Positions 27,772 through 36,724 are shown, numbered from the stretch's first letter. The stretch: 64,000 bases of DNA from an uncultured Veillonellaceae bacterium (GCA_900314825.1 OMWS01000030.1:1-64000); one strand, 5' to 3'. Numbers and translations: made by a program. Notes: generated from the sequence alone by a model not told the origin.

Positions 27772-28680
27772 TTATCGAATCGTCTTCAGCAGCGCTTCGA
27801 CTTCCGGCCGCGTGGCGAGGTTTTCGCTGAAAGCGCTGGCCGAGCCGGTCGCGACGCCGAGGTAGAAGGCTTCTTCGAGGTTGTCATTGTGCTCGATACA
27901 GCCGGTGAGGAAGCCCGCGACCATGCTGTCGCCGGCGCCGACGGAGTTCACGAGCTTGCCTTTCGGCGCGGGGCTCTTGTAGTGGCGGCCGTCCGCCGTG
28001 AGGAGGATGGCGCCGTCGCCTGCCATGGAGATGAGGACGTTCTCGGCGCCCTTCTCCTGGAGCTTCTTCGCGTACGTGACGATCTCTTCGTCTGTGGAGA
28101 GTTTCACGCCGAACATGTCGCCGAGCTCGTGGTTGTTCGGCTTGATGAGGAATGGATGGTATTTGAGGACGTTCAGCAGCAGCTTTTTCTCCGCGTCGAC
28201 GACGATGCGGATGCCTTTGCCATCGAGGCGCGCCATGATGCGCTCATAGATGTCATCCGGCAGCGTCTTCGGGATCGAGCCGGCGAGGACGAGCGTGTCG
28301 CCTTTTCCCAGCTGGTCGAGCTTCGCGAAGAGTTCCTGCTGCGCGGCCCCCTCGATGTCGGGGCCCTGGCCATTGATCTCGGTCTCGTTGTCGGCTTTCG
28401 CTTTCACATTGATGCGCGAGAAGCCTTTTTTCAAACGGACGAAGTCGTGCCTTACCGGGAAGTCATCGAGCTGCCGCTCGATCTCATCGCCTGTGAAGCC
28501 CGCGACGAAGCCGAGCGCCGTGCTCTCGTGGCCGAGGTTGTGCAGGACGATCGAGACGTTGATGCCTTTGCCGCCCGCGAGGACGTGCTCGTAGCTGACG
28601 CGGTTGATCGCGCCGGCCTCGAAGTGATCCATGCGCACGATGTAGTCGAGCGACGGGTTGAAGGTGACGGTGTAGATCAT
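27772..28680 (-). CDS. fruK: 1-phosphofructokinase
   Basis: A 302-residue PfkB-family kinase that converts fructose-1-phosphate to fructose-1,6-bisphosphate in the cytoplasm. Visible are the start MIYTVTFNPSLDYIVRMDHF, the GGKGINVS substrate motif and the catalytic GAGDSMVAGF. The ATG at 28680 lies 1 bp after the fruR stop, so translation is probably coupled. Confidence 0.95.
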   Translation of the reverse strand: MIYTVTFNPSLDYIVRMDHFEAGAINRVSYEHVLAGGKGINVSIVLHNLGHESTALGFVAGFTGDEIERQLDDFPVRHDFVRLKKGFSRINVKAKADNETEINGQGPDIEGAAQQELFAKLDQLGKGDTLVLAGSIPKTLPDDIYERIMARLDGKGIRIVVDAEKKLLLNVLKYHPFLIKPNNHELGDMFGVKLSTDEEIVTYAKKLQEKGAENVLISMAGDGAILLTADGRHYKSPAPKGKLVNSVGAGDSMVAGFLTGCIEHNDNLEEAFYLGVATGSASAFSENLATRPEVEALLKTIR

Positions 28681-28681
28681 G

Positions 28682-29428
28682 TCATTCTCCTTCCAAAATC
28701 GTGGTGTAATCGCGGTATTTCTTGTCCTCGAGGTGGTCCGTGAGGATCGTCGCGTCAGGCAGCGCCGCGAAGGTGATCGGGTAAATCTTGTTGAATTTTG
28801 ACGCGTCGGCGAGCACGTAGGCATGCGTGCAGCGGTGGAGCGCCGATTTTTTCACGAGGCCTTCGGGCGCGTCCGGCGTCGAAAAGCCGGATTCGATGCT
28901 GATGCCGTTCGCGCCGAAGAAGCCGCGCGTGAAGTTGTAGACGGAGAGCATCGAGAGCGCTTCCGTGCCGATGACGGCCTCGGTCGTGTCTTTCATGCGG
29001 CCGCCGAGGATGAAGGTCTTGAAGCCGCGCTCCGCGAGCTTCAGCGCGTGCGGCATGCCGTTCGTGACGAAGACGGCGGACGGCTCCGTGATGAAGTCGA
29101 TCATGTGCAGCGTCGTCGTGCCGGCGTCGAGGTAGACGAAGTCGCCGCGCCGGATGAGCGACGCCGCGTGGCGGGCAATGGCGATCTTGCCCTCCTTGTG
29201 CTTCTCGCGCTTCGTGCGCATGTCTTCTTCGTTCGACGAATAGTTGTTGTCGATGCTCGTCGCGCCGCCGTAGACCTTGTAGAGGCGCCCGCTCTTGTGC
29301 AGCGCCGAGAGGTCGCGGCGCACGGTCGATTCCGACGCGTCGAGCGCGCGTGTAAGCTCCTGCACCGTCACGGCTTTCTTCTCCGCCAGGATGCGCAGGA
29401 TCGCGGCGTACCGCTCTTCTGTCAGCAT
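28682..29428 (-). CDS. fruR: DeoR-family transcriptional regulator of the fructose operon
   Basis: 248 residues: an N-terminal DeoR winged helix (RYAAILRILAEKKAVTVQEL, then ALDASESTVRRDLSALHKSG) and a C-terminal sugar-phosphate sensor domain (DAGTTTLHMIDF, VTNGMPHALKL, FILGGRM). As first gene of fruR-fruK-fruA it probably represses the operon and is released by fructose-1-phosphate or a related ester, as in other Firmicutes (inference from family). agggagtc precedes the ATG. Confidence 0.93.
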   Translation of the reverse strand: MLTEERYAAILRILAEKKAVTVQELTRALDASESTVRRDLSALHKSGRLYKVYGGATSIDNNYSSNEEDMRTKREKHKEGKIAIARHAASLIRRGDFVYLDAGTTTLHMIDFITEPSAVFVTNGMPHALKLAERGFKTFILGGRMKDTTEAVIGTEALSMLSVYNFTRGFFGANGISIESGFSTPDAPEGLVKKSALHRCTHAYVLADASKFNKIYPITFAALPDATILTDHLEDKKYRDYTTILEGE

Positions 29429-29464
29429 GAAGAATGACTCCCTTCATCGTGAATTTCTGTCAGA

Positions 29465-29478
29465 TTCGTTCATTCGAA
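29465..29478. promoter_or_regulatory. Candidate FruR operator
   Basis: Inverted repeat TTCG-N6-CGAA between the fru promoter and the fruR start. The position suits autorepression; the site itself is inferred. Confidence 0.35.
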
Positions 29479-29516
29479 CTCGTGCAGATGTGGTCACGGT
29501 TTCTCTTTTGGTTCGT

Positions 29517-29545
29517 AGTATACCACCAAACTCGGTCATAGTCAA
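29517..29545 (-). promoter_or_regulatory. fruRKA promoter
   Basis: Minus-strand TTGACT (29540-29545), 17 bp, TATACT (29517-29522). The start would fall about 80 nt before fruR. Confidence 0.75.
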
Positions 29546-29620
29546 TCATTTACCGAGAAAAAGGATTGGAAAAAAGCAGAAACAAAGGAGCTGCTGCAGT
29601 TACTAGACCAATTCCACATG

Positions 29621-29925
29621 AATCTGTTGTCGAGCGTAACGAATACAGCAGCCTTTCCCTTTGGGAAAGGGGGACCGCGTCAGCGGTGGAAAGGGTACTA
29701 GGGTGCGATAGCCAAACAAAAAATAAGCAACCTTCAAAGCATCGAGTCGTTTGAGTTAAAACGTAATGCTTTGAAGGCTGCTTTGTATTTGGTACAAATC
29801 GCACCCTTGTACCCTCTCAGTCGCGCTACGCGCGCCAGCTCTCCCAGAGGGAGAGCCTGCTGTGAACGTTACGGTCGGCATTCTTATGAAACCGTTCCAG
29901 TAAATGCAACAGTCCCGTAGTTTGG
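29621..29925. repeat. Family B composite palindrome
   Basis: Arms cagcctttccctttgggaaa...gtcagcggtgg and gtcgcgctacgcgcgccagc...gggagagcctgctg. The inner stem ccttcaaagcat (29730-29741) pairs with atgctttgaagg (29765-29776). The right end carries the ccagtaaatgcaacag outer arm. It fills the fruR-hldD gap apart from the two promoters. Confidence 0.8.
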
Positions 29926-29948
29926 AGAGCCGCCTGTGCTTCCTTTGA

Positions 29949-29977
29949 TTGAATTCCATCATTTCCTATGCTAGAAT
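29949..29977 (+). promoter_or_regulatory. hldD promoter
   Basis: TTGAAT (29949-29954), 17 bp, TAGAAT (29972-29977). Confidence 0.65.
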
Positions 29978-30019
29978 GAAACCAATGCAACCATCGAACT
30001 CGAAGGAGGACATTACACC

Positions 30020-31015
30020 ATGATCATCGTCACGGGCGCTGCCGGATTCATCGGCAGCAACATCGTCAAGGAACTGAACCGCCGCGGACGCACGGATATC
30101 CTTGTCGTCGACGACCTCGGCGGCGACCGCACGGCTGAGGAAGCGAATCTCGCGAACTACAAGAATCTGCGCGGCCTGAAGTTCATCGACTACCAGCAGA
30201 AGGACGACTTTTTGAAATCCATCGAGGACGACGACTTCGACGGCACGGACATCGACGCCGTGTTCCACGAAGGCGCGTGCTCTGACACGATGGAGTACGA
30301 TGTGAACTACATCATGCGCGTGAATTACGAGTACTCGAAGGCGCTCCTGCATTTCTGCATGCAGCACCGCATCCCGTTCTTCTACGCGTCATCCGCTTCG
30401 ACGTACGGCAGCGGCAAAAACGGCTTCACGGAGGGCGACGCTTGTGAGGACGCGCTGAATCCGTACGCGTTCACAAAGCTCGCATTCGACCGCTACGTGC
30501 GCCAGGTGCTCCCCGAGGCGCACAGCCAGATCGTCGGCCTGCGCTATTTCAACGTCTTCGGCCCGCAGGAGCATCACAAGGGCAACATGGCCTCGATTTT
30601 TTATCAGCTCTACCATCAGATCAAAGAGACGGGCAAAGCGCGCCTCTTCAAAGGCGAGGGCGGCTATGGCGACGGCGAGCAGCGCCGCGACTTCGTCTAC
30701 GTCAAAGATGTCGTGAATGTGAACCTCTGGTTCTTCGAGCATAATGGCCCCTCCGGCATCTACAACTGCGGCACCGGCGTCGCGCACACGTACAACGAAG
30801 CGGCGACGGCCGTCATCAAAGCCATGGGCACGGGCGAGATCGCCTATCGCGACTTCCCGAAAGCGCTCATCGGCAAATACCAGAACTACACCCAAGCCGA
30901 CCGCACGCACCTCGAAGAAGCCGGCTACGACCTCGGCTTCCACAACCTCGACGACGCCGTGAAGGAGTACGTCGACTTCCTCGACAATGGCGGGTACTTC
31001 GAGTACGGAAAATAA
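30020..31015 (+). CDS. hldD: ADP-L-glycero-D-manno-heptose 6-epimerase
   Basis: A 331-residue SDR-family epimerase catalysing the last step of ADP-heptose synthesis for the LPS inner core. NAD(P)-binding TGAAGFIGSNIV, SSASTYG, the catalytic YAFTK (Tyr-x3-Lys) and the family stretch EGGYGDGEQRRDFVYVKDVV are all present. tcgaaggaggac precedes the ATG. gmhB follows after a family A repeat; rfaE2 and the heptosyltransferases lie 20 kb away, so the pathway is dispersed. Confidence 0.95.
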   Translation: MIIVTGAAGFIGSNIVKELNRRGRTDILVVDDLGGDRTAEEANLANYKNLRGLKFIDYQQKDDFLKSIEDDDFDGTDIDAVFHEGACSDTMEYDVNYIMRVNYEYSKALLHFCMQHRIPFFYASSASTYGSGKNGFTEGDACEDALNPYAFTKLAFDRYVRQVLPEAHSQIVGLRYFNVFGPQEHHKGNMASIFYQLYHQIKETGKARLFKGEGGYGDGEQRRDFVYVKDVVNVNLWFFEHNGPSGIYNCGTGVAHTYNEAATAVIKAMGTGEIAYRDFPKALIGKYQNYTQADRTHLEEAGYDLGFHNLDDAVKEYVDFLDNGGYFEYGK

Positions 31016-31029
31016 GCCATGCAACCTGC

Positions 31030-31239
31030 GCCTCCCCCTCTGGGGGAGGTGGCCCCGAAGGGGTCGGAGAGGGTAACGCAGTGACTATATTCTCATTCCT
31101 TTCGATAGGAATACAGAATTTGTTCATACGCTACCCTCCGCAGCAAGCTGCATAAGCGACCGCATCGGCGCTAAAGCGCCGTGCGTCTGCTTATCCGCCT
31201 CGCATCCGCTCGGCACCTCCCCCAGAGTGGGAGGCGTTT
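31030..31239. repeat. Family A repeat with module D, between hldD and gmhB
   Basis: Left arm gcgcctccccctctgggggag with gtggccccgaaggggtcgg; central hairpin cattcctttcgataggaata; right arm interrupted by module D at 31152-31196 (cataagcgaccgcatcggcg...gtctgcttatcc), ending cacctcccccagagtgggag. Confidence 0.8.
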
Positions 31240-31285
31240 AGAACGTGCGTTCTCTTATTTCCTGCCCATGATGAAAGGATTTTCT

Positions 31286-31783
31286 GTGCAACCAGCCGTT
31301 TTCTTCGACCGCGACGGAACATTAAACGTCGATGTCCATTATCTCCATAAAGTAGAAGACTTCCAGTGGATGCCGGACGCCCGCGAGGCCATCAAGTACG
31401 TCAATGACGCGGGGGCTCTCGCCATCGTCATCACGAACCAGAGCGGCGTCGCGCGCGGGTATTTCCCCGAGCGTGACGTCCTGCGCATCTACGACCACAT
31501 GAATGACGATCTCGCGAAGATCGGCGCGCACCTCGACGGCCTCTACTACTGCCCGCACCATCCGCAGGGCGCCGTGAAAAAATACGCTGTCGACTGCGAC
31601 TGCCGTAAGCCGAAGCCCGGGCTCATCCTCCGCGCCATCGAAGAGCACGACATCGACCCTGCCCGCTCCGTCCTCCTCGGCGACGGCGACCGTGACATCG
31701 AGTGCGCCGAGCGCGCTGGCGTGCGAGGCGTTAAATATGAAGGCGGGAGCTTGCTCGCTGCCGTGAAACAAGCGATTGGTTGA
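31286..31783 (+). CDS. gmhB: D-glycero-beta-D-manno-heptose-1,7-bisphosphate 7-phosphatase
   Basis: About 165 residues of the HAD (HisB-N/GmhB) family. It removes the 7-phosphate in ADP-heptose synthesis. Visible are the nucleophile motif AVFFDRDGTLN, VITNQSGVARGYF, the zinc loop YYCPHHPQG...VDCDCRKPKPG with the C-x-H and C-x-C ligands, and SVLLGDGDRDIECAE. The start is GTG at 31286, because aaagga lies 7 nt upstream and family members begin just before the FFDRDGT motif; ATGs at 31268 and 31271 lack a site. Confidence 0.9.
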   Translation: MQPAVFFDRDGTLNVDVHYLHKVEDFQWMPDAREAIKYVNDAGALAIVITNQSGVARGYFPERDVLRIYDHMNDDLAKIGAHLDGLYYCPHHPQGAVKKYAVDCDCRKPKPGLILRAIEEHDIDPARSVLLGDGDRDIECAERAGVRGVKYEGGSLLAAVKQAIG

Positions 31784-31807
31784 TCACGCGGGCAAAGTAA
31801 TCACTTC

Positions 31808-31887
31808 GGGCAACAGGGTTGTTCCCATAAGAAATCCGTTGGTGACGAAGGAACCTTCGGATTTCGTTGGGGATGACCCTGTTGCCC
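31808..31887. other. Strong intergenic stem-loop after gmhB
   Basis: gggcaacagggttgttccc (31808-31826) pairs with ggggatgaccctgttgccc (31869-31887), and inner segments aaatccg/cggattt extend the stem. No T-run follows, so it may stabilise mRNA or be a remnant repeat. It is unlike families A-C. Confidence 0.5.
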
Positions 31888-31973
31888 ACGCGCACGCATT
31901 TTCTTCGCGTGTTCACGAAATTTCCATTCCCACGGATTACGATAGGATACGAACAAAGGAGCTGATCCCATCC

Positions 31974-32951
31974 ATGCAGGTTTCCGTCCTCGCGAGCGGC
32001 AGCAAGGGCAATGCGACGCTCGTCGCGATGAACGGCGCGAAGATCCTCGTCGACGCCGGCATCAGCGCGACGCGCATCAAGAAAGCGCTCGCCGCCGAAA
32101 ACGTCGACGCCGCCGACCTCGATGCCGTGCTCCTGACACACGAGCACCGCGACCACGTCGCCGGCCTCGCGACGCTCGCGAAGTGGTATCATCTCCCGAT
32201 CTACAGCCGCAGGAGGACACTCGCGAGTTTGCCGCTTGCCATTCAGCAAGCGATTGCAGACGCAGGAAATATCAGCCTCACGGATTTGCTTGGCTCGATG
32301 AACCAGGAAGCTGCGTGCGTCGCAGAGCCGCGTGCTCAATATGGTGCGACATCGTCACCGTTACGTCCGGATGGAGCGTTCGAATCCTCGCTCTTCGATG
32401 CGATGCCAACACCTTCGTTCTTTGACACAACGCCGAAACGAACCTCTCGCGACGTATCCACGCACACACCGGAACATCTTCTGCACGCCGTCGACGGCTC
32501 GTTCCGCCTGTTCGGCCTCCGCATCACGCCGTTCTCCGTGCCGCACGACGCGGCCGATCCGGTCGGTTGGCGGATCGAGGGCGATGCGACTGTCACGGTC
32601 TGCACGGATCTCGGCTTCGTCACGCAGAGCGTCGCCGCTTCCATTGATGGTACGGACGTGCTCGTCCTCGAGGCGAACCACGACCCCGAAACGCTGAAAA
32701 ACGGCAGCTACGCCTGGCCGCTGAAGCGCCGCATCCTCGGGAATCGCGGCCACCTCGCGAACGCCGACGCCGCCTGGGCCATCGCGCACATGCAGCGAAA
32801 ACCCAAAGACGTCTTCCTCGCCCACCTCTCGCAGGAAAACAACCGCCCGGAGCTCGCAAAATCCACCGTGCAAAATATCCTCGCGGGGCAGGGCATCGAG
32901 ATTCCCATCCATGTGACGAGCCAGGACGAAGTTGTGCGGCTGCATGGATGA
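31974..32951 (+). CDS. WalJ/YycJ-like metallo-beta-lactamase fold hydrolase with an internal insertion
   Basis: 325 residues. The start MQVSVLASGSKGNATLVAMN and the metal motif LLTHEHRDHVAGL mark the WalJ/YycJ group, usually about 265 residues long. The C-terminal half resumes with RLFGLRITPFSVPHDAADPV and VLEANHDPETLKNGSYAWPL. About 90 residues (80-170, coded by 32210-32490) separate them and look foreign: Ser/Thr/Pro-rich with lower-GC codons. The family acts on nucleic acids or in cell-wall and division signalling; the exact reaction is unsettled. aaaggagctg precedes the ATG. Confidence 0.85.
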   Translation: MQVSVLASGSKGNATLVAMNGAKILVDAGISATRIKKALAAENVDAADLDAVLLTHEHRDHVAGLATLAKWYHLPIYSRRRTLASLPLAIQQAIADAGNISLTDLLGSMNQEAACVAEPRAQYGATSSPLRPDGAFESSLFDAMPTPSFFDTTPKRTSRDVSTHTPEHLLHAVDGSFRLFGLRITPFSVPHDAADPVGWRIEGDATVTVCTDLGFVTQSVAASIDGTDVLVLEANHDPETLKNGSYAWPLKRRILGNRGHLANADAAWAIAHMQRKPKDVFLAHLSQENNRPELAKSTVQNILAGQGIEIPIHVTSQDEVVRLHG

Positions 32952-32993
32952 GTGAATGAAAGAACGATGTTCTGTTGCGACAGTCACTAATCC

Positions 32994-33330
32994 AGCAGCC
33001 TCTCCTTGGGAGCAATGTCATTAAGATAAGAGACGATGTCGCTCGAACCAAAGCCTTCCCCTCAGGGGAAGGTGCCGAGCTTGCGAGGCGGAAAGGGTCC
33101 CCTGCACGTTATATGAATTCGTACGGCATAGCTTTTCGCGGGTGCGCGCACGAAAAGTTACGAGTGCCTGCGCGCACCGGCGGCATCAAACGGTCTACGA
33201 AACCAAAGGCCGTACAAGCGACCCGCTCCACCGCTTCGCGGTCCCCCCTCTCCCTGAGGGAGAGGCTTTTGGACGCGTGCCTCTTTCTTAATCTTAATGG
33301 CATTGCCTCCGGGGAAGGCTGCTGTATTCC
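32994..33330. repeat. Family C composite repeat with two module E copies
   Basis: Module E at 33013-33030 (caatgtcattaagataag) and inverted at 33287-33305 (cttaatcttaatggcattg) near the ends. The core at 33100-33220 has gtacggcatagcttttcgcg, ggtgcgcgcacgaaaagtta and gcgcaccggcggcatcaaac, the family C signature. The arms ccaccgcttcgcggtccccc are shared with family B. Nothing else is seen in the gap before htrA. Confidence 0.75.
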
Positions 33331-33382
33331 TCTCCCTCGCGTGTATCGAACTCTGCTTCTCCCCTTGAAAGGATCTGATTCC

Positions 33383-34525
33383 ATGGTTTCCCTTTTCACC
33401 AAGAAAAAATACCGCACCCTCTCGGCGGCGATCGCGTTTTCCTTTGCCGCGCTGACGTTCACGGGGTGCTCGGCCGATGTCGGCGACAACAGCGCCTCGT
33501 CCGGCTCTGCCTCTTCGGGGGCGCCGACGTCTGGCGTCATGGCCGTGACGAACGCCCCGTCCGTCGACACGAGTGACATTTCCGACGCGCGCAACACGCC
33601 CGTCGTCCGCGCCGCGAAGGCCATCGGCCCGACGGTCGTCGGCATCACGAACAAGGCCGTCGCGCGCGACTGGTTCAACAACCCCGTCGAGACGGAAGGC
33701 GTCGGCTCCGGCGTCATCTTCCGCGCCGACGGCTACATCGTCACGAACAACCACGTCATCGAGGGCGCGAAAGAGCTCATCGTCTCGCTCGCGGACGGCC
33801 GCACGCTGAAGGGCAAGCTCATCGGCGCCGACGCCGTCACGGACCTCGCCGTCGTGAAGGTCGACGCGAAAGACCTCCCCGTCGCGGCGTTCGGCGACAG
33901 CGACCAGATCGTCGTCGGCGAGCCCGCCATCGCCATCGGCAACCCGATGGGCCTCGAGTTCCAGGGGAGCGTCACCTCTGGCGTCATCAGCGCGCTGAAC
34001 CGCACGCTCGACATCTCCGACCGCCGCGTGAAGCTCCTGCAGACGGACGCGGCCATCAGCCCGGGCAACTCGGGCGGCGCGCTCGTGAACGCGGACGGCC
34101 AGGTCATCGGCATCAACAGCGCGAAGGTCGCGGCGTCGGGCGTCGAGGGCATGGGCTTCTCCATCCCGATCAACACCGTGCGCACCGTCGTCGCCGAGCT
34201 CATGGACAAAGGCTACGTCGCGCGTCCGTACCTCGGCGTCAGCGTCTTCGATCCCGAGACCGCCGCGCGCTACGGCTACTCGCTGAACATCGACAAGGGC
34301 GTGTTCGTATTTAAAGTGACGCTCGACGGTCCAGCCGGCAAGGCGGGCATCCAGCGCGGCGACATCATCCTGAAGATCGACGGCGAAGAGGTCAACACCG
34401 TCTCCGAACTCCGCACGAAAGTCGGCGACCACAGCATCGGCGACACCGTCAGCGTCACCATCGACCGCAACGGCCACGAACGCACCGTCGATGTCACGCT
34501 CGAGGAAGTGCCGCAGGACAATTGA
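33383..34525 (+). CDS. HtrA/DegP-family serine protease
   Basis: A 380-residue envelope quality-control protease. The N-terminal signal ends at a possible lipobox (LTFTGC, Cys about residue 29), followed by a Ser/Gly-rich linker. The trypsin-like domain has catalytic His in IVTNNHVIEGA, Asp in AVTDLAVVKV and Ser in SPGNSGGALVNADGQVIGIN. One PDZ domain closes the protein (YLGVSVFDPETA...GIQRGDIILKIDGEEV). The ATG at 33383 has gaaagga upstream. Likely periplasmic or membrane-anchored. The stop codon overlaps the -35 box of the next promoter. Confidence 0.93.
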   Translation: MVSLFTKKKYRTLSAAIAFSFAALTFTGCSADVGDNSASSGSASSGAPTSGVMAVTNAPSVDTSDISDARNTPVVRAAKAIGPTVVGITNKAVARDWFNNPVETEGVGSGVIFRADGYIVTNNHVIEGAKELIVSLADGRTLKGKLIGADAVTDLAVVKVDAKDLPVAAFGDSDQIVVGEPAIAIGNPMGLEFQGSVTSGVISALNRTLDISDRRVKLLQTDAAISPGNSGGALVNADGQVIGINSAKVAASGVEGMGFSIPINTVRTVVAELMDKGYVARPYLGVSVFDPETAARYGYSLNIDKGVFVFKVTLDGPAGKAGIQRGDIILKIDGEEVNTVSELRTKVGDHSIGDTVSVTIDRNGHERTVDVTLEEVPQDN

Positions 34526-34550
34526 CGCGCTGCGAAATTTCTGTTAGAAT
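34522..34550 (+). promoter_or_regulatory. Promoter of candidate small RNA 1
   Basis: TTGACG (34522-34527), 17 bp, TAGAAT (34545-34550), beginning at the htrA stop codon. Confidence 0.65.
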
Positions 34551-34556
34551 GAAGGC

Positions 34557-34656
34557 ATAAAAAAGAGCGAACCGCAACAGCAGGTCCGCCAGCGATAACA
34601 CATTCTAAGGTTTAGCTAGAAAGACCATCGACTTTAGCGGGGCGGTGGTCTTTTTT
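34557..34656 (+). ncRNA. Candidate small RNA 1 (about 100 nt)
   Basis: A promoter and a Rho-independent terminator frame about 100 nt with no open frame. A 5' hairpin, gcgaaccgc/gcaggtccgc (34567-34590), is followed by a single-stranded stretch (ataacacattctaaggttta), then a terminator whose stem agacca/tggtct ends in six T's (34651-34656). The layout resembles antisense RNAs of type I toxin loci in Firmicutes, but no toxin peptide is evident here. Expression is inferred. Confidence 0.5.
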
Positions 34657-34774
34657 GCTGTCATAGTTCTTGCTTCCTCGGATGCCGAACCAGAAAGAGC
34701 ATTTCGACGTGACAACGTCGATTCCGAGCTCGATGGCATCAGGCGGGCTGGCGCGATCAGTGATTTCGTCTCAT

Positions 34775-35065
34775 CTGTTGCGGAGCGTAACAAATACAGC
34801 AGCCTTCCCCTCAGGGGAAGGGGGACCGCGTTAGCGGTGGAAAGGGTACTAGGATGCGATAGCAAAGCAAAAATAAAGTGCTCCCATAGCATTAAGTCGT
34901 TTGAGTTGAAACGCGATGCTATGGGAGCGCTTTTTGTTTTGGGACAAATCGCACCATTGTACCCTCTCAGTCGCGCTACGCGCGCCAGCTCTCCCAGAGG
35001 GAGAGCCTGCTGAACAAGCAACGGTCGCAATCTTAAGAAAACGTTTCGGTAAGTGCAACAAATCC
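34775..35065. repeat. Family B composite palindrome
   Basis: Arms cagccttcccctcaggggaa...gttagcggtgg and gtcgcgctacgcgcgccagc...ggagagcctgctg. The inner stem gctcccatagcat (34881-34893) pairs with atgctatgggagc (34917-34929). The bases differ from the copy at 29621 but pairing is kept. Confidence 0.8.
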
Positions 35066-35085
35066 TTGTATTTGATCGTTGTGTT

Positions 35086-36489
35086 TTACTCTTCCGCAAG
35101 CACCGGCTCCCCGTCCCTGTCATCATGATGTCCGAAGAATCCGGGCACGAGCGTGAGGGCGCTGACGGCGAGGCCGATGAAGAGCGGGCTGACGCTCGTG
35201 TGCATCGCCGCTGCGATAACGGCCGTCGTGGTCGAGAGGATCATCGACGCGAGCGCGACGCGGGCGCTGACGGCGTGCGGACGGAAGACCGCGACCGTCA
35301 GCGGCAGGAAGATGCCGCCGCCGCGGAGCGCCATGGAGAGGTAGTTCCAGAACAGCACTTGCGAGCCCTCGTTCGCGAGCGCGAACGCGCAGGCCGCGAG
35401 GATGACGCCGAGTACGACCGTGCGGCTGAGGCGGAGCTCCGCGGCGGCGTCCGCCGTGTGGAAAAGTTTCGCGAAGATGCCGCGCGTCAGCATCGTGCCG
35501 ATGCCGAGCGACAGGCCCGCGATCGAGCCGACGAGCGAGAGCAGGATGCCGCCCATGGCGATGGAGCCGAGCACGGCCGGCGCCTCCGTCAAGAGATACG
35601 TCGGCAGCGCGAGGAGTGGCGCGACCTCCGGGTGCGCCGCGTGCATGTACATGCCGATGAGCGCGCACGGCAGGCCGACGGGAATCGTGATGAGCGCCGC
35701 CGTGAACGCGCCGATCGACGCCGTGCGCGGATTCGATGCGGAGAAGACGGCCTGGATGTAGCTCTGCGTGCAGAGGACGCCGACGAGCAGCGAGAAGACG
35801 CTGACGAGCGCATTCTGCACGCCGTTTCCGATGAGCGAGAACCACGGGAACGCCGGGAGCAGCGCGGAGACGGCCGCGTCACCGGAAATCGAGCGCCAGG
35901 CGAGGATGCCGGCGATGAAGAGGCTCCCCCAGAGGATCGCGGCCTTGATCATGCCGCCGACGCCGGCGCTTTTCAGCCCGCCGAAGAAGCCGTAGCACGC
36001 GACGAGCGCCGTGAGCGCGAGCGCCGCCAGATAGGACGGGAGCCCTGTCAGCGCCGCGAGGATCGCGATGCCCGGCAGGCAGCTCGCGACCGCCGAGAAG
36101 AAGATGCCGAGCGACGAGACGACCGTCGTGAAATGACCAGCGCCTTTTCCATAATTCAGCACGAGGTACTGCGCGATCGTCTCAAGCGCCGTGCCTCTGA
36201 GCGGCTTCGCGTAGAAGAGCCCCATGATGACGAGCGCGAGGCCCGTGCCGATCGTGAACCACCAAGCAGAAAGCCCGACCGTGCCCGCGAGCTGCGCCGT
36301 GCCGACCGTCGCGCCGCCGCCGATGCACGTGCCGGCGATCGTCCCCGCGACCATCGGCACGCCGGCCGACCGCCCGCCGAGGCTGTAGCCCTCCGCCGAG
36401 TGCACGGAACGTGCCGCATAGATCCCGCCGCCAAGCGCCAGAGCGATCGTCACGGCCATCAGCGTCATTTGGAGGATGGAAAGCTGCAT
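35086..36489 (-). CDS. Sodium/solute symporter family (SSS) transporter
   Basis: About 467 residues, 12-13 membrane helices, with the SSS core features GYSLGGRSAGVPMVAGTIAG, TCIGGGATVGTAQLA and the later ALTALVACYGFFGGLKSAGV. It probably imports a small organic solute with sodium across the inner membrane; the substrate cannot be told. The ATG at 36489 is chosen although the upstream site is weak (aaagagaaagaag); an in-frame GTG at 36519 is the alternative. It stands alone between repeats. Confidence 0.85.
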   Translation of the reverse strand: MQLSILQMTLMAVTIALALGGGIYAARSVHSAEGYSLGGRSAGVPMVAGTIAGTCIGGGATVGTAQLAGTVGLSAWWFTIGTGLALVIMGLFYAKPLRGTALETIAQYLVLNYGKGAGHFTTVVSSLGIFFSAVASCLPGIAILAALTGLPSYLAALALTALVACYGFFGGLKSAGVGGMIKAAILWGSLFIAGILAWRSISGDAAVSALLPAFPWFSLIGNGVQNALVSVFSLLVGVLCTQSYIQAVFSASNPRTASIGAFTAALITIPVGLPCALIGMYMHAAHPEVAPLLALPTYLLTEAPAVLGSIAMGGILLSLVGSIAGLSLGIGTMLTRGIFAKLFHTADAAAELRLSRTVVLGVILAACAFALANEGSQVLFWNYLSMALRGGGIFLPLTVAVFRPHAVSARVALASMILSTTTAVIAAAMHTSVSPLFIGLAVSALTLVPGFFGHHDDRDGEPVLAEE

Positions 36490-36633
36490 GAAACAAGACT
36501 TCTTTCTCTTTGCTTTCACTTGATAGAACGTAGTACCTAGAAAAATGTTGTTGAAATTGATTGCATGATAGCACCGCGCGGCGCGAAAAACAAGGGCTTT
36601 TCCACAATTTTTTCAGTAGAAAAAATCTCGCAC

Positions 36634-36663
36634 TTGTGACGCCGGAAGCATTCATGCTATACT
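36634..36663 (+). promoter_or_regulatory. Promoter of the second micro-ORF
   Basis: TTGTGA (36634-36639), 18 bp, TATACT (36658-36663). Confidence 0.55.
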
Positions 36664-36724
36664 CATTTTGCTGTCGTTACCTCAATCTCTGGAATCCTGC
36701 GACAGGTAGAGGGAGGTGACAAGC

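Noticed and set aside
34605..35126. Minus-strand open frame through the family B repeat
   Set aside because: Composed almost wholly of repeat arms; similar frames appear in every copy because the repeats lack stop codons.
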